The notes below the pieces were generated by a model. The model had not been told where the DNA came from. It was given only the letters and a program-made list of their open reading frames with translations, and did not search any database. A stretch of 64,000 bases of DNA, from NCBI RefSeq assembly GCF_003116135.1, contig NZ_PDOA01000003.1, positions 434,001 through 498,000 of the forward strand, in the 5' to 3' direction. How positions within the stretch are numbered: position 1 is the first letter of the stretch; the number at the start of each line of letters is the position of its first letter. This DNA comes from Teichococcus aestuarii. GTDB taxonomy: Bacteria > Pseudomonadota > Alphaproteobacteria > Acetobacterales > Acetobacteraceae. A program made the translations under genes and the position numbers. This document shows, piece by piece, positions 11,415 through 20,323 of this stretch.

Positions 11415-12371
11415 TCAGGCCACGCCGTTGCGGCCCATCTCCAGGAACTTCTCGCGGCGGCGGGCGCGCAGCGTGCCGCTGTCGAGCGCCAGCAGCGGCT
11501 CCAGGCATTCCGCCACCTTGTCGCCCACGGCGGCGATCGCGGCGGCCGCGTCGCGGTGCGCGCCGCCCAGCGGCTCCGCCACCACGGCGTCGATCAGCGC
11601 CAGGCGCGAGAGGTCCTGCGCCGTCAGCTTCAGCGCATCGGCGGCGGTGCTGGCCTGGGCCGCATCCCGCCACAGGATCGAGGCGCAGCCCTCGGGGCTG
11701 ATCACCGAGTAGATGGAGTGCTCCAGCATCAGCACGCGGTCGGCCGCGGCGAGGGCGATGGCACCGCCCGAGCCGCCCTCGCCGATGATGGTGGAGACCA
11801 CCGGCACCGGCGCGTCCAGGCAGGCCTCGATCGAGCGGGCGATGGCCTCGGCCTGGCCGCGCGCCTCGGCCTCAATGCCGGGGAAGGCGCCGGCGGTGTC
11901 GACGAAGGAGAGGACGGGCAGGCCGAAGCGCCCGGCCAGCTCCATCAGGCGGCGGGCCTTGCGGTAGCCCTCGGGCCGGGCCATGCCGAAATTGTGGCGC
12001 ACGCGGCTCTCGGTGTCGGTGCCCTTCTCGGTGCCCAGCACCATCACGGCGCGGCCGCGGAAGCGGCCCATGCCGCCCACCACCGCCGCGTCGTCGGCGA
12101 AGGCGCGGTCGCCGGCCAGGGGCGTGAAGTCCTCGATCAGGGCGCGGACATAGTCGAGGCATTTCGGCCGGTCCGGGTGGCGGGCCACCTGGGTCTTCTG
12201 CCAGGGCGTCAGCTTGGCGTAGGTGGCGGAGAGCAGCTTCTCCGCCTTGTCCGACAGGCGGCCGACCTCCTCCGCCACGTCGATGCCGCCCGCATCGGTG
12301 GTGCGGCGCAGCTCCTCGATCTTGCCTTCCAGTTCGGCGAGGGGCTTTTCGAAGTCGAGGAAGTGACGCAT
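11415..12371 (-). CDS. accA: Acetyl-CoA carboxylase carboxyltransferase subunit alpha
   Basis: Alpha half of the carboxyltransferase that transfers carboxyl from biotin to acetyl-CoA, the first step of fatty-acid synthesis. The 318 residues match AccA throughout: N-terminal [18 protein letters not shown], the crotonase-like core [41 protein letters not shown], and the oxyanion region [14 protein letters not shown]. Start 12371 ([10 protein letters not shown]) is preferred over an upstream in-frame ATG at 12401 because family members begin here. accD is not in the window. Confidence 0.96.
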   Translation of the reverse strand: MRHFLDFEKPLAELEGKIEELRRTTDAGGIDVAEEVGRLSDKAEKLLSATYAKLTPWQKTQVARHPDRPKCLDYVRALIEDFTPLAGDRAFADDAAVVGGMGRFRGRAVMVLGTEKGTDTESRVRHNFGMARPEGYRKARRLMELAGRFGLPVLSFVDTAGAFPGIEAEARGQAEAIARSIEACLDAPVPVVSTIIGEGGSGGAIALAAADRVLMLEHSIYSVISPEGCASILWRDAAQASTAADALKLTAQDLSRLALIDAVVAEPLGGAHRDAAAAIAAVGDKVAECLEPLLALDSGTLRARRREKFLEMGRNGVA

Positions 12372-12477
12372 CGCGATCCCGTCTCTGGCGGCGCCCGTCA
12401 CGGCCTGGGCGCGGAGAGCGGGTGGCCTAGCGCAGATGCGGCGTCAAGGCCAGCATGCCCGCCGCATCCCGCCCGCC

Positions 12478-12879
12478 TCAGCCGGGGTAGCGCTGGAATT
12501 CCGGCAGGGTGTGCAGCGTGGCCATCCAGGGCAGGCGCTCCGCCACCTGGATCTGCGCGCCCGGCGGCAGGAGGGCGGCATCGTCCAGCGTGCCGGTCTG
12601 GATGTCCACCATGCCGGGCAGCATCGCCTCGTTCACGTAGAACAGGCTAGTGCCGCATTCGGCGCAGAAGCTGCGGCGGCCATGGGCGGAGGAGGCATAG
12701 ACCTTCGGCGTGCCCTGCACGGTGAGCCGCCCGGCCGGCACCATCGCCCAGCCCACCACCGGCGCCCCGGCATGGCGGCGGCAATCGGCGCAGTGGCACA
12801 GCGCGTGGTGCAGCACATCCGCCACCGCCACCGCATACTGCACGGCGCCGCAATGGCAGCGCCCGGCCAGCATGGTCAT
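12478..12879 (-). CDS. GFA (glutathione-dependent formaldehyde-activating enzyme / CENP-V fold) family protein
   Basis: A 133-residue zinc protein with the full GFA cysteine pattern: CHCGAV near the N-terminus, CHCADCRRHAGAP, and FCAECGTSLFY. Known members include Gfa, but most homologues have no proven formaldehyde role, so the substrate is left open. The start could be either of two ATGs two codons apart (12879 or 12873). It lies downstream of xerD on the same strand with a 50 bp gap. Confidence 0.88.
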   Translation of the reverse strand: MTMLAGRCHCGAVQYAVAVADVLHHALCHCADCRRHAGAPVVGWAMVPAGRLTVQGTPKVYASSAHGRRSFCAECGTSLFYVNEAMLPGMVDIQTGTLDDAALLPPGAQIQVAERLPWMATLHTLPEFQRYPG

Positions 12880-12929
12880 GCCCTTCCTCCCCGCCCCCTG
12901 GCGGGGGCAGCGTGCCATGGCCGGCCCCG

Positions 12930-13802
12930 TCAGGCCAGCGGGTGGTGCGTCTCGACGAGCTGGCGCAGCCGCTCCTCCAGCACCCGCGTGTAGATCTGGG
13001 TGGTGGCGATGTCGGCATGGCCGAGCAGCATCTGCAGGGCGCGCAGATCGGCGCCGCCCTCCAGCAGGTGGCTGGCGAAGGAATGGCGCAGCACGTGCGG
13101 GCTGACCTTGGCCGGGTCCAGCCCCGCCGCCAGCGCCGCCTGCTTGACCAGCAGCAGCAGCCCCTGGCGCGTCAGGTGCCCGGCCGCGCCATGCGAGGGG
13201 AACAGCCATTTGGAAGGCTTCTTCGGGTCCCGCAGCGCGGCCACGGCGGCGCGCGCCCGGGCCGAGACCGGCACCAGCCGGTCCTTCCCCCCCTTGCCGC
13301 GCACGCGGATCAGCGCGCTGCCCTGCGCCAGGGCATGCGCCGGCAGCGAGACCACCTCGCTGGCGCGCAGGCCGGAGCAGTAGAGCAGCTCCAGCAGCGC
13401 CACGGCCAGCGGGCCGCGCTTGCCGGGAATGGTCGCGGCGGCGCCCAGCAGCGCCTCCACCTCCGCCACGCGCAGCGCCTTGGGCAGGGAGCGCGGCTGG
13501 CGGGGGCTGTCGAGCAGCTCGGTGGGGTCGTCGGCGCGCACATTCTCCCGCGCCAGGAAACGGAAGAACTGCCGCAGCGCCGAGAGCCGCCGCGCCGCGG
13601 TGCGCGGCGAGAGGCCGGCATCGGTCAGCCGCGCCAGGTAGGCGCGCAGCATCTCGGACGAGGCGGCGGCGAGCGATTCGCCGCGGCGCCGCGCATAGGT
13701 CTCGAAATCGGTCAGGTCCGCCTCGTAGGCCGTCAGCGTGTTGCGCGCGGCGCCACGCTCGGCCGAGAGCATCTCCAGGAAGGCCTCGAGGTGGCGGTCC
13801 AT
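12930..13802 (-). CDS. xerD: Site-specific tyrosine recombinase XerD
   Basis: 290 residues, the usual XerC/D length. An N-terminal SAM-like core-binding domain (ERGAARNTLTAYEADL) is followed by the catalytic domain. The catalytic set is visible: Arg in CSGLRASEVV, Lys in GKGGKDR, HVLRHSFA (H-x-x-R), LLGHADIATTQIY with the second His and the Tyr nucleophile. It resolves chromosome dimers at dif with XerC. The context (accA, aroKB) is housekeeping with no mobile-element genes, which favours XerD over a phage integrase. Confidence 0.93.
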   Translation of the reverse strand: MDRHLEAFLEMLSAERGAARNTLTAYEADLTDFETYARRRGESLAAASSEMLRAYLARLTDAGLSPRTAARRLSALRQFFRFLARENVRADDPTELLDSPRQPRSLPKALRVAEVEALLGAAATIPGKRGPLAVALLELLYCSGLRASEVVSLPAHALAQGSALIRVRGKGGKDRLVPVSARARAAVAALRDPKKPSKWLFPSHGAAGHLTRQGLLLLVKQAALAAGLDPAKVSPHVLRHSFASHLLEGGADLRALQMLLGHADIATTQIYTRVLEERLRQLVETHHPLA

Positions 13803-13830
13803 CCCTGGTTCCTGACGGCCGGGGCCGGCC

Positions 13831-13977
13831 TCAGCGGGTGCCGAAGCGCTCGTTGGGCAGGGTGCGCTCGACCGGCTGCTGCGTCACGGGCGGCGGGAAG
13901 GCGCCCAGCACCAGCAGCCCGCCCAGGGCGGCGATGACCAGGATCAGGATGAGGAGAAGCAAGGGACGGCGGAACAT
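13831..13977 (-). CDS. Small single-pass membrane protein, unrecognised
   Basis: 48 residues starting MFRRPLLLLILILVI. It has one strong N-terminal transmembrane helix ending in LGAFPPP, then a short polar tail with PNERFGTR. The gene sits between xerD (28 bp away, same strand) and the divergent aroKB gene, whose possible GTG start is 35 bp away. It may be co-transcribed with xerD. No function is recognised. Confidence 0.55.
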   Translation of the reverse strand: MFRRPLLLLILILVIAALGGLLVLGAFPPPVTQQPVERTLPNERFGTR

Positions 13978-14012
13978 GGCGGCCGGGGGTATCCTGCGCG
14001 GCGGAGTGTGAT

Positions 14013-15785
14013 GTGCTACCGTCCGGCCCTGTGTCACGCAACCTCGGCTTCGCCATCATTCCGCCCGCCGCACCGCCGGCCCCCGAGCCCACCGGCCCCG
14101 CCATGACCGCGCCGGCACCGGCCATGCCGCCGCCCCTGGACATTCCGGGCGGCCGGCCGCGCTCGGTCGTGCTGGTGGGGATGCCGGGCTCCGGCAAATC
14201 CTCCATCGGCCGCCGCCTGGCGCAGCGCCTGGGCCTGCCCTTCTGCGACGCGGACGCCGAGATCGAGGCCGCCGCCGGCCAGCCCATCACCGAGATCTTC
14301 GCCCGCTATGGCGAGCCGCATTTCCGCGAGGGGGAGCGGCGGGTCATCGCCCGCCTGCTCTCCGGCCCGCCCGTCGTGCTGGCCACCGGCGGCGGCGCCT
14401 ATGCCGATGCCGAGACGCGCCGCGCCATCCGCGACTCGGGCGCCGTGGCGCTGTGGCTGCGCTGCACCGTGCCGGTGCTGCTGCCGCGCGTCGCGGGGCG
14501 CAGCACCCGGCCGATGTTCCTCGACCAGGACCCGGAGGCGGTGCTGAACCGCCTCATGGCCGCCCGCCACCCCTTCTATGCCGAGGCCGATATCGTGGTG
14601 AACTGCCTGGACGAATCCCCCGAGACCACGACCGACCGCGTGCAGGCCGCGCTGGAGGGCCATGCCATGCCGGACCGCCTGCCGGTGGCGCTCTCCGCCA
14701 GCCCCTACGAGGTGCTGGTGGGCGAGGGGCTGCTGGCCCGCGCTGGCGGGCTGATCGCCCCGGTGCTGCCGGCGCGGCGCGTGGCCATCGTCAGCGATGC
14801 CAGCGTGGCGGCGCTGCACCTCCCCGCGCTGCGCGCCGGGCTGGAGCGGGCGGGCTTCGAGATCCGCGCCAGCCTCTCCGTGCCGCCGGGCGAGGCCAGC
14901 AAGAGTTTCTCCCCGTTCGGCACGCTGATGGAGGCGCTGCTGGCGGCGGGCATCGACCGCAGCACCGCCATCGTCGCGCTGGGCGGCGGGGTGGTGGGCG
15001 ACCTCGCCGGCTTCGCCGCCGCCGCGGCGCTGCGCGGCCTGCCCTTCGTGCAGGTGCCCACCACCCTGCTGGCGCAGGTGGACAGCTCGGTGGGCGGCAA
15101 GACCGGCATTAACCTGAAGGCGGGCAAGAACCTGGCCGGCGCCTTCCACCAGCCGCGCATCGTGCTGGCCGATACCGGGGTGCTCGCCACCCTCCCCGCC
15201 CGCGAATTGCGCGCCGGCTATGCCGAGGTGGCCAAGCACGGCCTGCTCCAGGGCCCGCTCTGGGACTGGTGCGAGGCCGAGGGCGCCAAGGCCGTGGCGG
15301 GCGATGCCGCCGCGCTGCGCCACGCCGTGCTGGAGAGCTGCCGCCTGAAGGCCGCCGTGGTGGCCGCCGACGAGCGCGAGGAAAGCCCCGAGGGCGGCCG
15401 CGCCCTGCTCAACCTCGGCCACACCTTCGGCCACGCCATCGAGGCCGAGTGCGGCTATGACGGCAGCCTGCTGCATGGCGAGGGCGTGGCGATCGGGCTC
15501 GGCCTCGCCGCCCGGCTCTCAGCGCGGCTCGGCCTGTGCGACGCGGCGCTGCCGGGGCGGGTGGAGGCGCATATCGCCGCCGTCGGTCTGCCCGCGCGCC
15601 TCGCCGACCTGCCGCGCGGCTTCACCGTGGAGGCGCTGATGGGCCGCATGCGCAAGGACAAGAAGGTGCGCGACGGCGCGCTGCGCTTCGTGCTGCTGCG
15701 CGCCCCCGGCGAGGCGCTGACGCGCGGCGACGTGCCGCCCGCGCTGGTCGAGGACCTGCTGCGCGAGGCCGGCGCCACCGGCTGA
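14013..15785 (+). CDS. aroKB: Fused shikimate kinase / 3-dehydroquinate synthase
   Basis: One continuous 590-residue frame joins two shikimate-pathway enzymes. Residues about 50-215 are AroK: P-loop GMPGSGKSS, DADAEIE, the shikimate-binding FREGERRV and ATGGGAY, and the lid Arg region RSTRPMF. Residues about 225-590 are AroB: VPPGEASKS, LGGGVVGDLAGF, TTLLAQVDSSVGGKTGIN, and metal ligands in AEVAKHG, NLGHTFGHAIE and LHGEGVAIG. The order is kinase first, although AroB acts earlier in the pathway. GTG 14013 has GGAG six bases upstream; ATG 14103 is the alternative and loses only a Pro/Ala-rich non-conserved leader. Confidence 0.93.
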   Translation: MLPSGPVSRNLGFAIIPPAAPPAPEPTGPAMTAPAPAMPPPLDIPGGRPRSVVLVGMPGSGKSSIGRRLAQRLGLPFCDADAEIEAAAGQPITEIFARYGEPHFREGERRVIARLLSGPPVVLATGGGAYADAETRRAIRDSGAVALWLRCTVPVLLPRVAGRSTRPMFLDQDPEAVLNRLMAARHPFYAEADIVVNCLDESPETTTDRVQAALEGHAMPDRLPVALSASPYEVLVGEGLLARAGGLIAPVLPARRVAIVSDASVAALHLPALRAGLERAGFEIRASLSVPPGEASKSFSPFGTLMEALLAAGIDRSTAIVALGGGVVGDLAGFAAAAALRGLPFVQVPTTLLAQVDSSVGGKTGINLKAGKNLAGAFHQPRIVLADTGVLATLPARELRAGYAEVAKHGLLQGPLWDWCEAEGAKAVAGDAAALRHAVLESCRLKAAVVAADEREESPEGGRALLNLGHTFGHAIEAECGYDGSLLHGEGVAIGLGLAARLSARLGLCDAALPGRVEAHIAAVGLPARLADLPRGFTVEALMGRMRKDKKVRDGALRFVLLRAPGEALTRGDVPPALVEDLLREAGATG

Positions 15786-15892
15786 GCGCCGCCGCGCGCG
15801 GCAGCCATGCCCCGCGCCGGGCTTCCCCCCTCGTGTCCGCCATGCCATAGCGGAAGGCTCTGTTGCGACGCATCATGCCGGGAGGCCTGCCC

Positions 15893-16462
15893 ATGCCCCT
15901 CTCCCCGCCCGCCGCGCGCCAGCCGCTGCACCGGCGCCTGATCGACATGCACGGCTATGCGCGCGAGGACGGCCTGTTCGACATCGAGGGCCATCTGGTC
16001 GACACCAAGCCGCATGGCTTCGAGACGCTGGACCGCAGCGTCGGCCCGGACGAGCCGCTGCACGGCATGTGGATCCGGCTGACCGTGGATGACGAGCTGC
16101 TGATCCACGCCTGCGAGGCCTCGACCGATTTCAGCCCCTACGCCATCTGCCCCGCCGCGGCGGCGAATTTCGGCCGGCTGGCGGGGCTGCGCATCGGCGC
16201 CGGCTTCAACCGCGCGGTGCAGGAGCGGGTGGGCGGCACGCTGGGCTGCACCCATCTGCGGGAGATGATGGCGCAACTCGCCACCGTCGCCTTCCAGACC
16301 ACCTACGACGCGCGGCAGGCCCGCCGCCAAGCCGAGGCGAAGACATCGCCCGCCCGCCGCCCCGCCCTGGTCGATACCTGCCTCGCCTATGCGGAGGGCA
16401 GCGACGTGGTGGCGCGCCACTGGCCGGACTACGCCGCCAGCCGCCACCGCGCGGCGGAGTGA
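15893..16462 (+). CDS. DUF2889 domain protein
   Basis: 189 residues. The DUF2889 pattern is visible: an N-terminal RRLIDMHGYAREDGLFDIEG, central HGMWIRLTVDD, a catalytic-looking HACEASTDFSPY, and a late GCTHLREMM. The function is unknown for the family. The start at 15893 is set by GGAGG at 15881-15885, seven bases upstream; in-frame TTG 15863 and ATG 15875 upstream lack support. It follows aroKB and converges with the hydrolase-TPR gene after nine bases. Confidence 0.8.
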   Translation: MPLSPPAARQPLHRRLIDMHGYAREDGLFDIEGHLVDTKPHGFETLDRSVGPDEPLHGMWIRLTVDDELLIHACEASTDFSPYAICPAAAANFGRLAGLRIGAGFNRAVQERVGGTLGCTHLREMMAQLATVAFQTTYDARQARRQAEAKTSPARRPALVDTCLAYAEGSDVVARHWPDYAASRHRAAE

Positions 16463-16471
16463 AGGCCGGCG

Positions 16472-18151
16472 TCAGTCCTCGTCGCGGCTGAAGAAGGCGC
16501 GCAGGAAGCGGCGCAGCGGCGAGGCGGGCGGCGCCAGCTCCGCCGCCTCAGCCTCGGTGAGGTCGGGCGGGCCGAGGCGGCTGTAGAGGGCCTGCACCTT
16601 CTCGTCCTCGGGCAAGCGGCGTGCCGCCTCGGCGGCGGTGCGGCGCGCCAGCTCCAGCCGCCCTGTCCGCTCCAGCGCGCGGGCCAGCCCGATATGCGCC
16701 GCGCCCAGCTCGGGCGCGAGCAGCAGCGCCTCGCGGAACACCGGCTCCGCCTCCCCCGGCTCGCCGACGAACAGCAGGAGCTGGCCGAGCCAGAGATAGG
16801 CCTGAGGGTCCTTGTCGGCGTCCTGCACCTGCTGGCGGGCGACGGCGATGGCCTCGGCGCGGTCGCCACGCGCGGCCAGTGTGTGGCTGAGGCCGAGCAG
16901 CGCCTTGGCATGGCTGGGGTTCTGCCGCAGCACAATGCGGAACTGCGCCTCGGCCTCGTCCAGCTTGCCGTTGTTCAGCAGCAGGTGGCCGTAATGCACA
17001 TGCAGCTTGCCGTCGCCCGGCGCGTCGCGCACGCCGCGCTTGCACAGCTCCAGCGCCTCCGTCATCCGCTTCTGGCTGCCCAGCACCAGGGAAAGCCCCT
17101 GGTAGACGTGACCGACATTCTTGCGCAGCGCCAGGGCGGCGCGGAACGGGGCCTCCGCCGCGTTGAACTCGCCCATGCCGAGCAGGGCGTGGCCGGCCCG
17201 CGCCTGGCTGTGGAAATCCTCCGGCCGCAGCGCCGCCTGGCGCAGCGCCACGGCGGTGGCACCGTCGCGGTCGCCCGCGTCGCGCAGCGCGCGCATGCGC
17301 AGCCGCATGGCGCGCATGATGTCCTGCTCGGCGATTCCGGGGGAGAGGCCAAGCTCCAGCGCCCGCTTCCAAAGCCGGTTGGCCATCTCCAGATGGCCGC
17401 GGCGGAAGGCGGCGTTGCCGGCATGGCGGAACCAGTGCGGGCTCTGGTGGCGGCGGGCGCGCATCAGCGCCGTCAGCCGCGGCAGGTCCTCGGCCAGGAT
17501 GCCGTCGAGCATCTGGCGGAGGAAGGCGCTCTCCACCAGCAGCCAGACCGGCGCGTGGTCCATGAAGGGGGTGCGCAGCCAGTGCACCCCCGCCCCCTTC
17601 GCCAGCGCCGCCGCGTGGCGCGCATCCTCCGGCATGTAGGGGTCGGCCAGCAGCACGGCGAAGCGGCCCGGCTCGCCCGGCCGCACCGCCATGTCGGGCA
17701 GCAGGGCGGCGTCGTGGTGCTGGTGGAAGCGCTTGTCCCACGGCACCTGGCGCGGGTCGATCGAGCCCTGCGGGCATACGCCGAAGGCATGGGCCGCGCC
17801 CAGCAGCCGCGCGTATTTCAGCGCGGCATAGCCGCCCATGCTGTAGCCGTAGGTGACGGCGGGGCCGCGCAGGGCGCCGCGCACCGCCGCCGCCGCCGCC
17901 GCCACCGAGGCGGCGGGGAACCAGTTCTCCCGCTTGGCCACGAAGCCGATGGCGTTCACCTTCAGCTTGCGCGCCACCTCCTGGCCCCAGATGCTGTCGC
18001 CCTTCGGGCGGAAGGTCAGGTCGGCGAAGGTGATCAGCGTGGGCTCGCCGGCGGCGGGCCGGTGCACCACCACGAGGTGCTCGTCTTCGTAGAGGATCGT
18101 GCCCGCCGGAGCGGCCGGCGGGGTGGTGGCGGCGGGCTGGGTCTCGGCCAT
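16472..18151 (-). CDS. Alpha/beta-hydrolase-like domain fused to TPR repeats
   Basis: 559 residues with two parts. Residues about 15-235 look like a small alpha/beta-hydrolase: the nucleophile elbow GYSMGG (Ser about 104), LLADPYMPEDAR as a possible acid strand, and FMDHAP as a possible His. Residues about 250-540 are tandem TPRs (for example AHALLGMGEFNAAEAPFRAAL, HYGHLLLNNGKLDEAEAQF). The last residues are basic/acidic and disordered. It may bind a partner or substrate through the TPRs. The lipase/esterase label is structural only; no substrate is evident. Confidence 0.75.
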   Translation of the reverse strand: MAETQPAATTPPAAPAGTILYEDEHLVVVHRPAAGEPTLITFADLTFRPKGDSIWGQEVARKLKVNAIGFVAKRENWFPAASVAAAAAAVRGALRGPAVTYGYSMGGYAALKYARLLGAAHAFGVCPQGSIDPRQVPWDKRFHQHHDAALLPDMAVRPGEPGRFAVLLADPYMPEDARHAAALAKGAGVHWLRTPFMDHAPVWLLVESAFLRQMLDGILAEDLPRLTALMRARRHQSPHWFRHAGNAAFRRGHLEMANRLWKRALELGLSPGIAEQDIMRAMRLRMRALRDAGDRDGATAVALRQAALRPEDFHSQARAGHALLGMGEFNAAEAPFRAALALRKNVGHVYQGLSLVLGSQKRMTEALELCKRGVRDAPGDGKLHVHYGHLLLNNGKLDEAEAQFRIVLRQNPSHAKALLGLSHTLAARGDRAEAIAVARQQVQDADKDPQAYLWLGQLLLFVGEPGEAEPVFREALLLAPELGAAHIGLARALERTGRLELARRTAAEAARRLPEDEKVQALYSRLGPPDLTEAEAAELAPPASPLRRFLRAFFSRDED

Positions 18152-18171
18152 GATCCTGCGGGCGGGTGGCG

Positions 18172-18456
18172 TCAGGCCGCCCGGCCCGCCTCCTCCGGGG
18201 TTTGCAGGCGCAGCGAGAGGGCGTGCAGGCCGCTGCCGAATTCCTGCTCCAGCGCGGCGTGCACGGCGCGCGAGCGGGCGACGCGGCTCATGCCCGCGAA
18301 GGCGGGGCTGACCACCCGCACCGCGTAGTGGGTCTGCCCGCCGGGGGCCGCGCCGGCATGGCCGGCATGGCGGTGGCTCTCATCCAGGATCGAGACATCC
18401 GCCCCGGGGAAGGCCGAGAGCAGGATCGTCCGCATGCGCTCTTCGCGTGTTGACAT
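18172..18456 (-). CDS. bolA: BolA family protein
   Basis: 94 residues with the BolA fold: LLSAFPGADVSILDESHRHAG, then the signature VVSPAFAGMSRVARSRAVHAAL. The conserved His and the FxGxSxxxR region fit a partner of monothiol glutaredoxins in Fe-S handling. It is divergent from the J-domain gene, and BolA beside a J-domain protein and cobS is a repeated alphaproteobacterial order. ATG 18474 is a possible upstream start; neither has a clear Shine-Dalgarno. Confidence 0.88.
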   Translation of the reverse strand: MSTREERMRTILLSAFPGADVSILDESHRHAGHAGAAPGGQTHYAVRVVSPAFAGMSRVARSRAVHAALEQEFGSGLHALSLRLQTPEEAGRAA

Positions 18457-18553
18457 GACGGGCAGGTTTTCCATGCCGAAACCCGCCTGCCAAGAGAAAG
18501 GTTTGGCATCTGCCGCCTTGCGGGATGCCCGCGAGACGCCCATAAACCTCCAA

Positions 18554-19165
18554 ATGGCCCGCCGAGGCGAACGTCTCAGACCCGACACATCCACCCCGAC
18601 CACACCGTGCGACGCGCCCGGCTGTGAGGCTCCGGGTGAATTCCGCGCACCCCGCGACCGCTCGCGACTGCGCGACTATTACCATTTCTGCCTGGAGCAT
18701 GTCCGCGCCTACAACCAGGCATGGGACTATTATAAAGGCATGAATGCCGACGAGATCGAGCAGAACCTGCGCGAGGACAGCTCCTGGCAGCGCCCGACCT
18801 GGCCCCTGGGCCGGCTCGGCGGCACCAAGCTGAACCCCGAGCTGTTCCGCGACCCTCTCGGACTGTTTGGCCAGGCGCCGCCGACGCCGCGCAAGAGCGC
18901 CAAGGAGGCACCGCCCGAGCTGCGTGCCGCGCTCGACATGCTCGGCCTCGGCTGGCCGCTGGAGGAGGATGCGCTGCGCGCCCGCTATAAGGAGCTCGCC
19001 AAGCGCTACCACCCCGACACCAACGGCGGCGACAAATCCGCCGAGGACCGCCTCAAGGATATCAACCGAGCCTATAGCCTTCTGCGCAAGCGGCTGGCCA
19101 TGATGGCGGCGGAACAGCAGACGCCGAAGAAGCCGCCCGCGGCCTCCGCCAGCCGGGCAGCCTGA
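18554..19165 (+). CDS. J-domain (DnaJ-like) protein with N-terminal Cys/His motif
   Basis: 203 residues. The C-terminal J domain (about 130-190) has the essential HPD in KRYHPDTNGGD. Upstream is a conserved block with CDAPGCEAPGEF, then CLEHVRAYNQAWDYYKGM, whose C-x4-C and C-x2-H spacing could bind a metal. The start at 18554 (MARRGERLRP) fits homologues I remember. It probably stimulates an Hsp70 ATPase on a specific client; the Cys/His block suggests client or metal specificity (inference). It lies 66 bp upstream of cobS. Confidence 0.85.
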   Translation: MARRGERLRPDTSTPTTPCDAPGCEAPGEFRAPRDRSRLRDYYHFCLEHVRAYNQAWDYYKGMNADEIEQNLREDSSWQRPTWPLGRLGGTKLNPELFRDPLGLFGQAPPTPRKSAKEAPPELRAALDMLGLGWPLEEDALRARYKELAKRYHPDTNGGDKSAEDRLKDINRAYSLLRKRLAMMAAEQQTPKKPPAASASRAA

Positions 19166-19231
19166 GCCGCGAGAGACCGACACCGCACCGCCCCGATCCG
19201 CGAACGCACAGCCGAGAGCGAAGAGAGCCCT

Positions 19232-20239
19232 ATGACGAAGGTCGCAACATTGTCCGAAGCGCGCCCCACCTCCGTGATCAACCTGCCGGATATCACCGTG
19301 AAGGCGCGCGAGGTCTTCGGCATCGACAGCGACCTGGAGGTTCCCGCCTTCTCGGTCCGCACCGAGCACGTGCCGGAGCCCGACTCCACCTATAAGTTCG
19401 ACCGCGACACCACGCTCGCCATCCTGGCCGGCTTCGCCTTCAACCGGCGCGTCATGGTCCAGGGCTACCACGGCACCGGCAAGTCCACCCATATCGAGCA
19501 GGTGGCGGCGCGGCTGAACTGGCCCTGCATCCGCGTCAACCTCGACAGCCACATCAGCCGCATCGACCTGATCGGCAAGGACGCCATCGTCCTCAAGGAC
19601 GGCAAGCAGGTGACGGAGTTCCGCGAGGGCATCCTCCCCTGGGCGCTGCAGCACCCCTGCGCCATGGTGTTCGACGAGTACGACGCCGGCCGGCCGGACG
19701 TGATGTTCGTCATCCAGCGCGTGCTGGAGGTCGAGGGCAAGCTGACCCTGCTCGACCAGAACCGCGTCATCCGCCCGCACCCGGCCTTCCGCCTCTTCGC
19801 CACCGCCAACACGGTGGGGCTGGGCGACACCACCGGCCTCTACCACGGCACCCAGCAGATCAATCAGGGCCAGATGGACCGCTGGAACATCGTGGCCACG
19901 CTGAACTACCTGCCGCACGCGCAGGAGAGCAGCATCGTCGCCGCCAAGCTCGGCATCGAGCCGGGCGACACGGCGGGCAAGAAGCGCATCGACGCCATGG
20001 TGGCGCTGGCCGACCTGACCCGCGCCGGCTTCATCGCCGGCGACATCTCCACCGTCATGTCGCCGCGCACCGTCATCACCTGGGCCGAGAACACCCGCAT
20101 CTTCGGGGATGTCGGCTTCGCCTTCCGCCTCTCCTTCCTCAACAAATGCGACGAGGCGGAGCGGTCCACCGTGGCCGAGTACTACCAGCGCTGCTTCAAC
20201 GAGGAAGTTCCCACCGGGCTGCTGGTTCGCAAGAACTGA
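19232..20239 (+). CDS. cobS: Cobaltochelatase AAA+ subunit CobS
   Basis: AAA+ ATPase of the aerobic CobNST complex that inserts Co2+ into hydrogenobyrinic acid a,c-diamide. The 335 residues show Walker [10 protein letters not shown], Walker [10 protein letters not shown], the arginine-containing region NQGQMDRWN, and sensor segments. Aerobic CobST indicates the oxygen-dependent B12 route. cobN and other cob genes are outside the window. It forms a unit with cobT, separated by 84 bp with two hairpins. Confidence 0.96.
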   Translation: MTKVATLSEARPTSVINLPDITVKAREVFGIDSDLEVPAFSVRTEHVPEPDSTYKFDRDTTLAILAGFAFNRRVMVQGYHGTGKSTHIEQVAARLNWPCIRVNLDSHISRIDLIGKDAIVLKDGKQVTEFREGILPWALQHPCAMVFDEYDAGRPDVMFVIQRVLEVEGKLTLLDQNRVIRPHPAFRLFATANTVGLGDTTGLYHGTQQINQGQMDRWNIVATLNYLPHAQESSIVAAKLGIEPGDTAGKKRIDAMVALADLTRAGFIAGDISTVMSPRTVITWAENTRIFGDVGFAFRLSFLNKCDEAERSTVAEYYQRCFNEEVPTGLLVRKN

Positions 20240-20249
20240 AACCATGGCC

Positions 20250-20302
20250 AGGAGGGGCGCCGCCCCTCCTGGACCTCCCCGCCAGGAACCTGAGGTTCCT
20301 GG
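20250..20302 (+). repeat. Twin perfect hairpins between cobS and cobT
   Basis: AGGAGGGGC-GCC-GCCCCTCCT (20250-20270) is followed 11 bases later by CCAGGAACC-TGA-GGTTCCTGG (20282-20302). Each has a perfect 9 bp stem and 3-base loop, and each is followed by the same GGACCTCCC. The modular, symmetric form resembles REP/palindromic interspersed elements. It could attenuate or stabilise the cobS-cobT transcript. Confidence 0.75.
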
Positions 20303-20323
20303 ACCTCCCAGCAGGGGTACGCC

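Noticed and set aside
12930-13802. Tyrosine recombinase as a sign of a mobile element
   Set aside because: It has XerD length and motifs, lies among housekeeping genes, and no direct repeats, tRNA target or phage genes are seen nearby.
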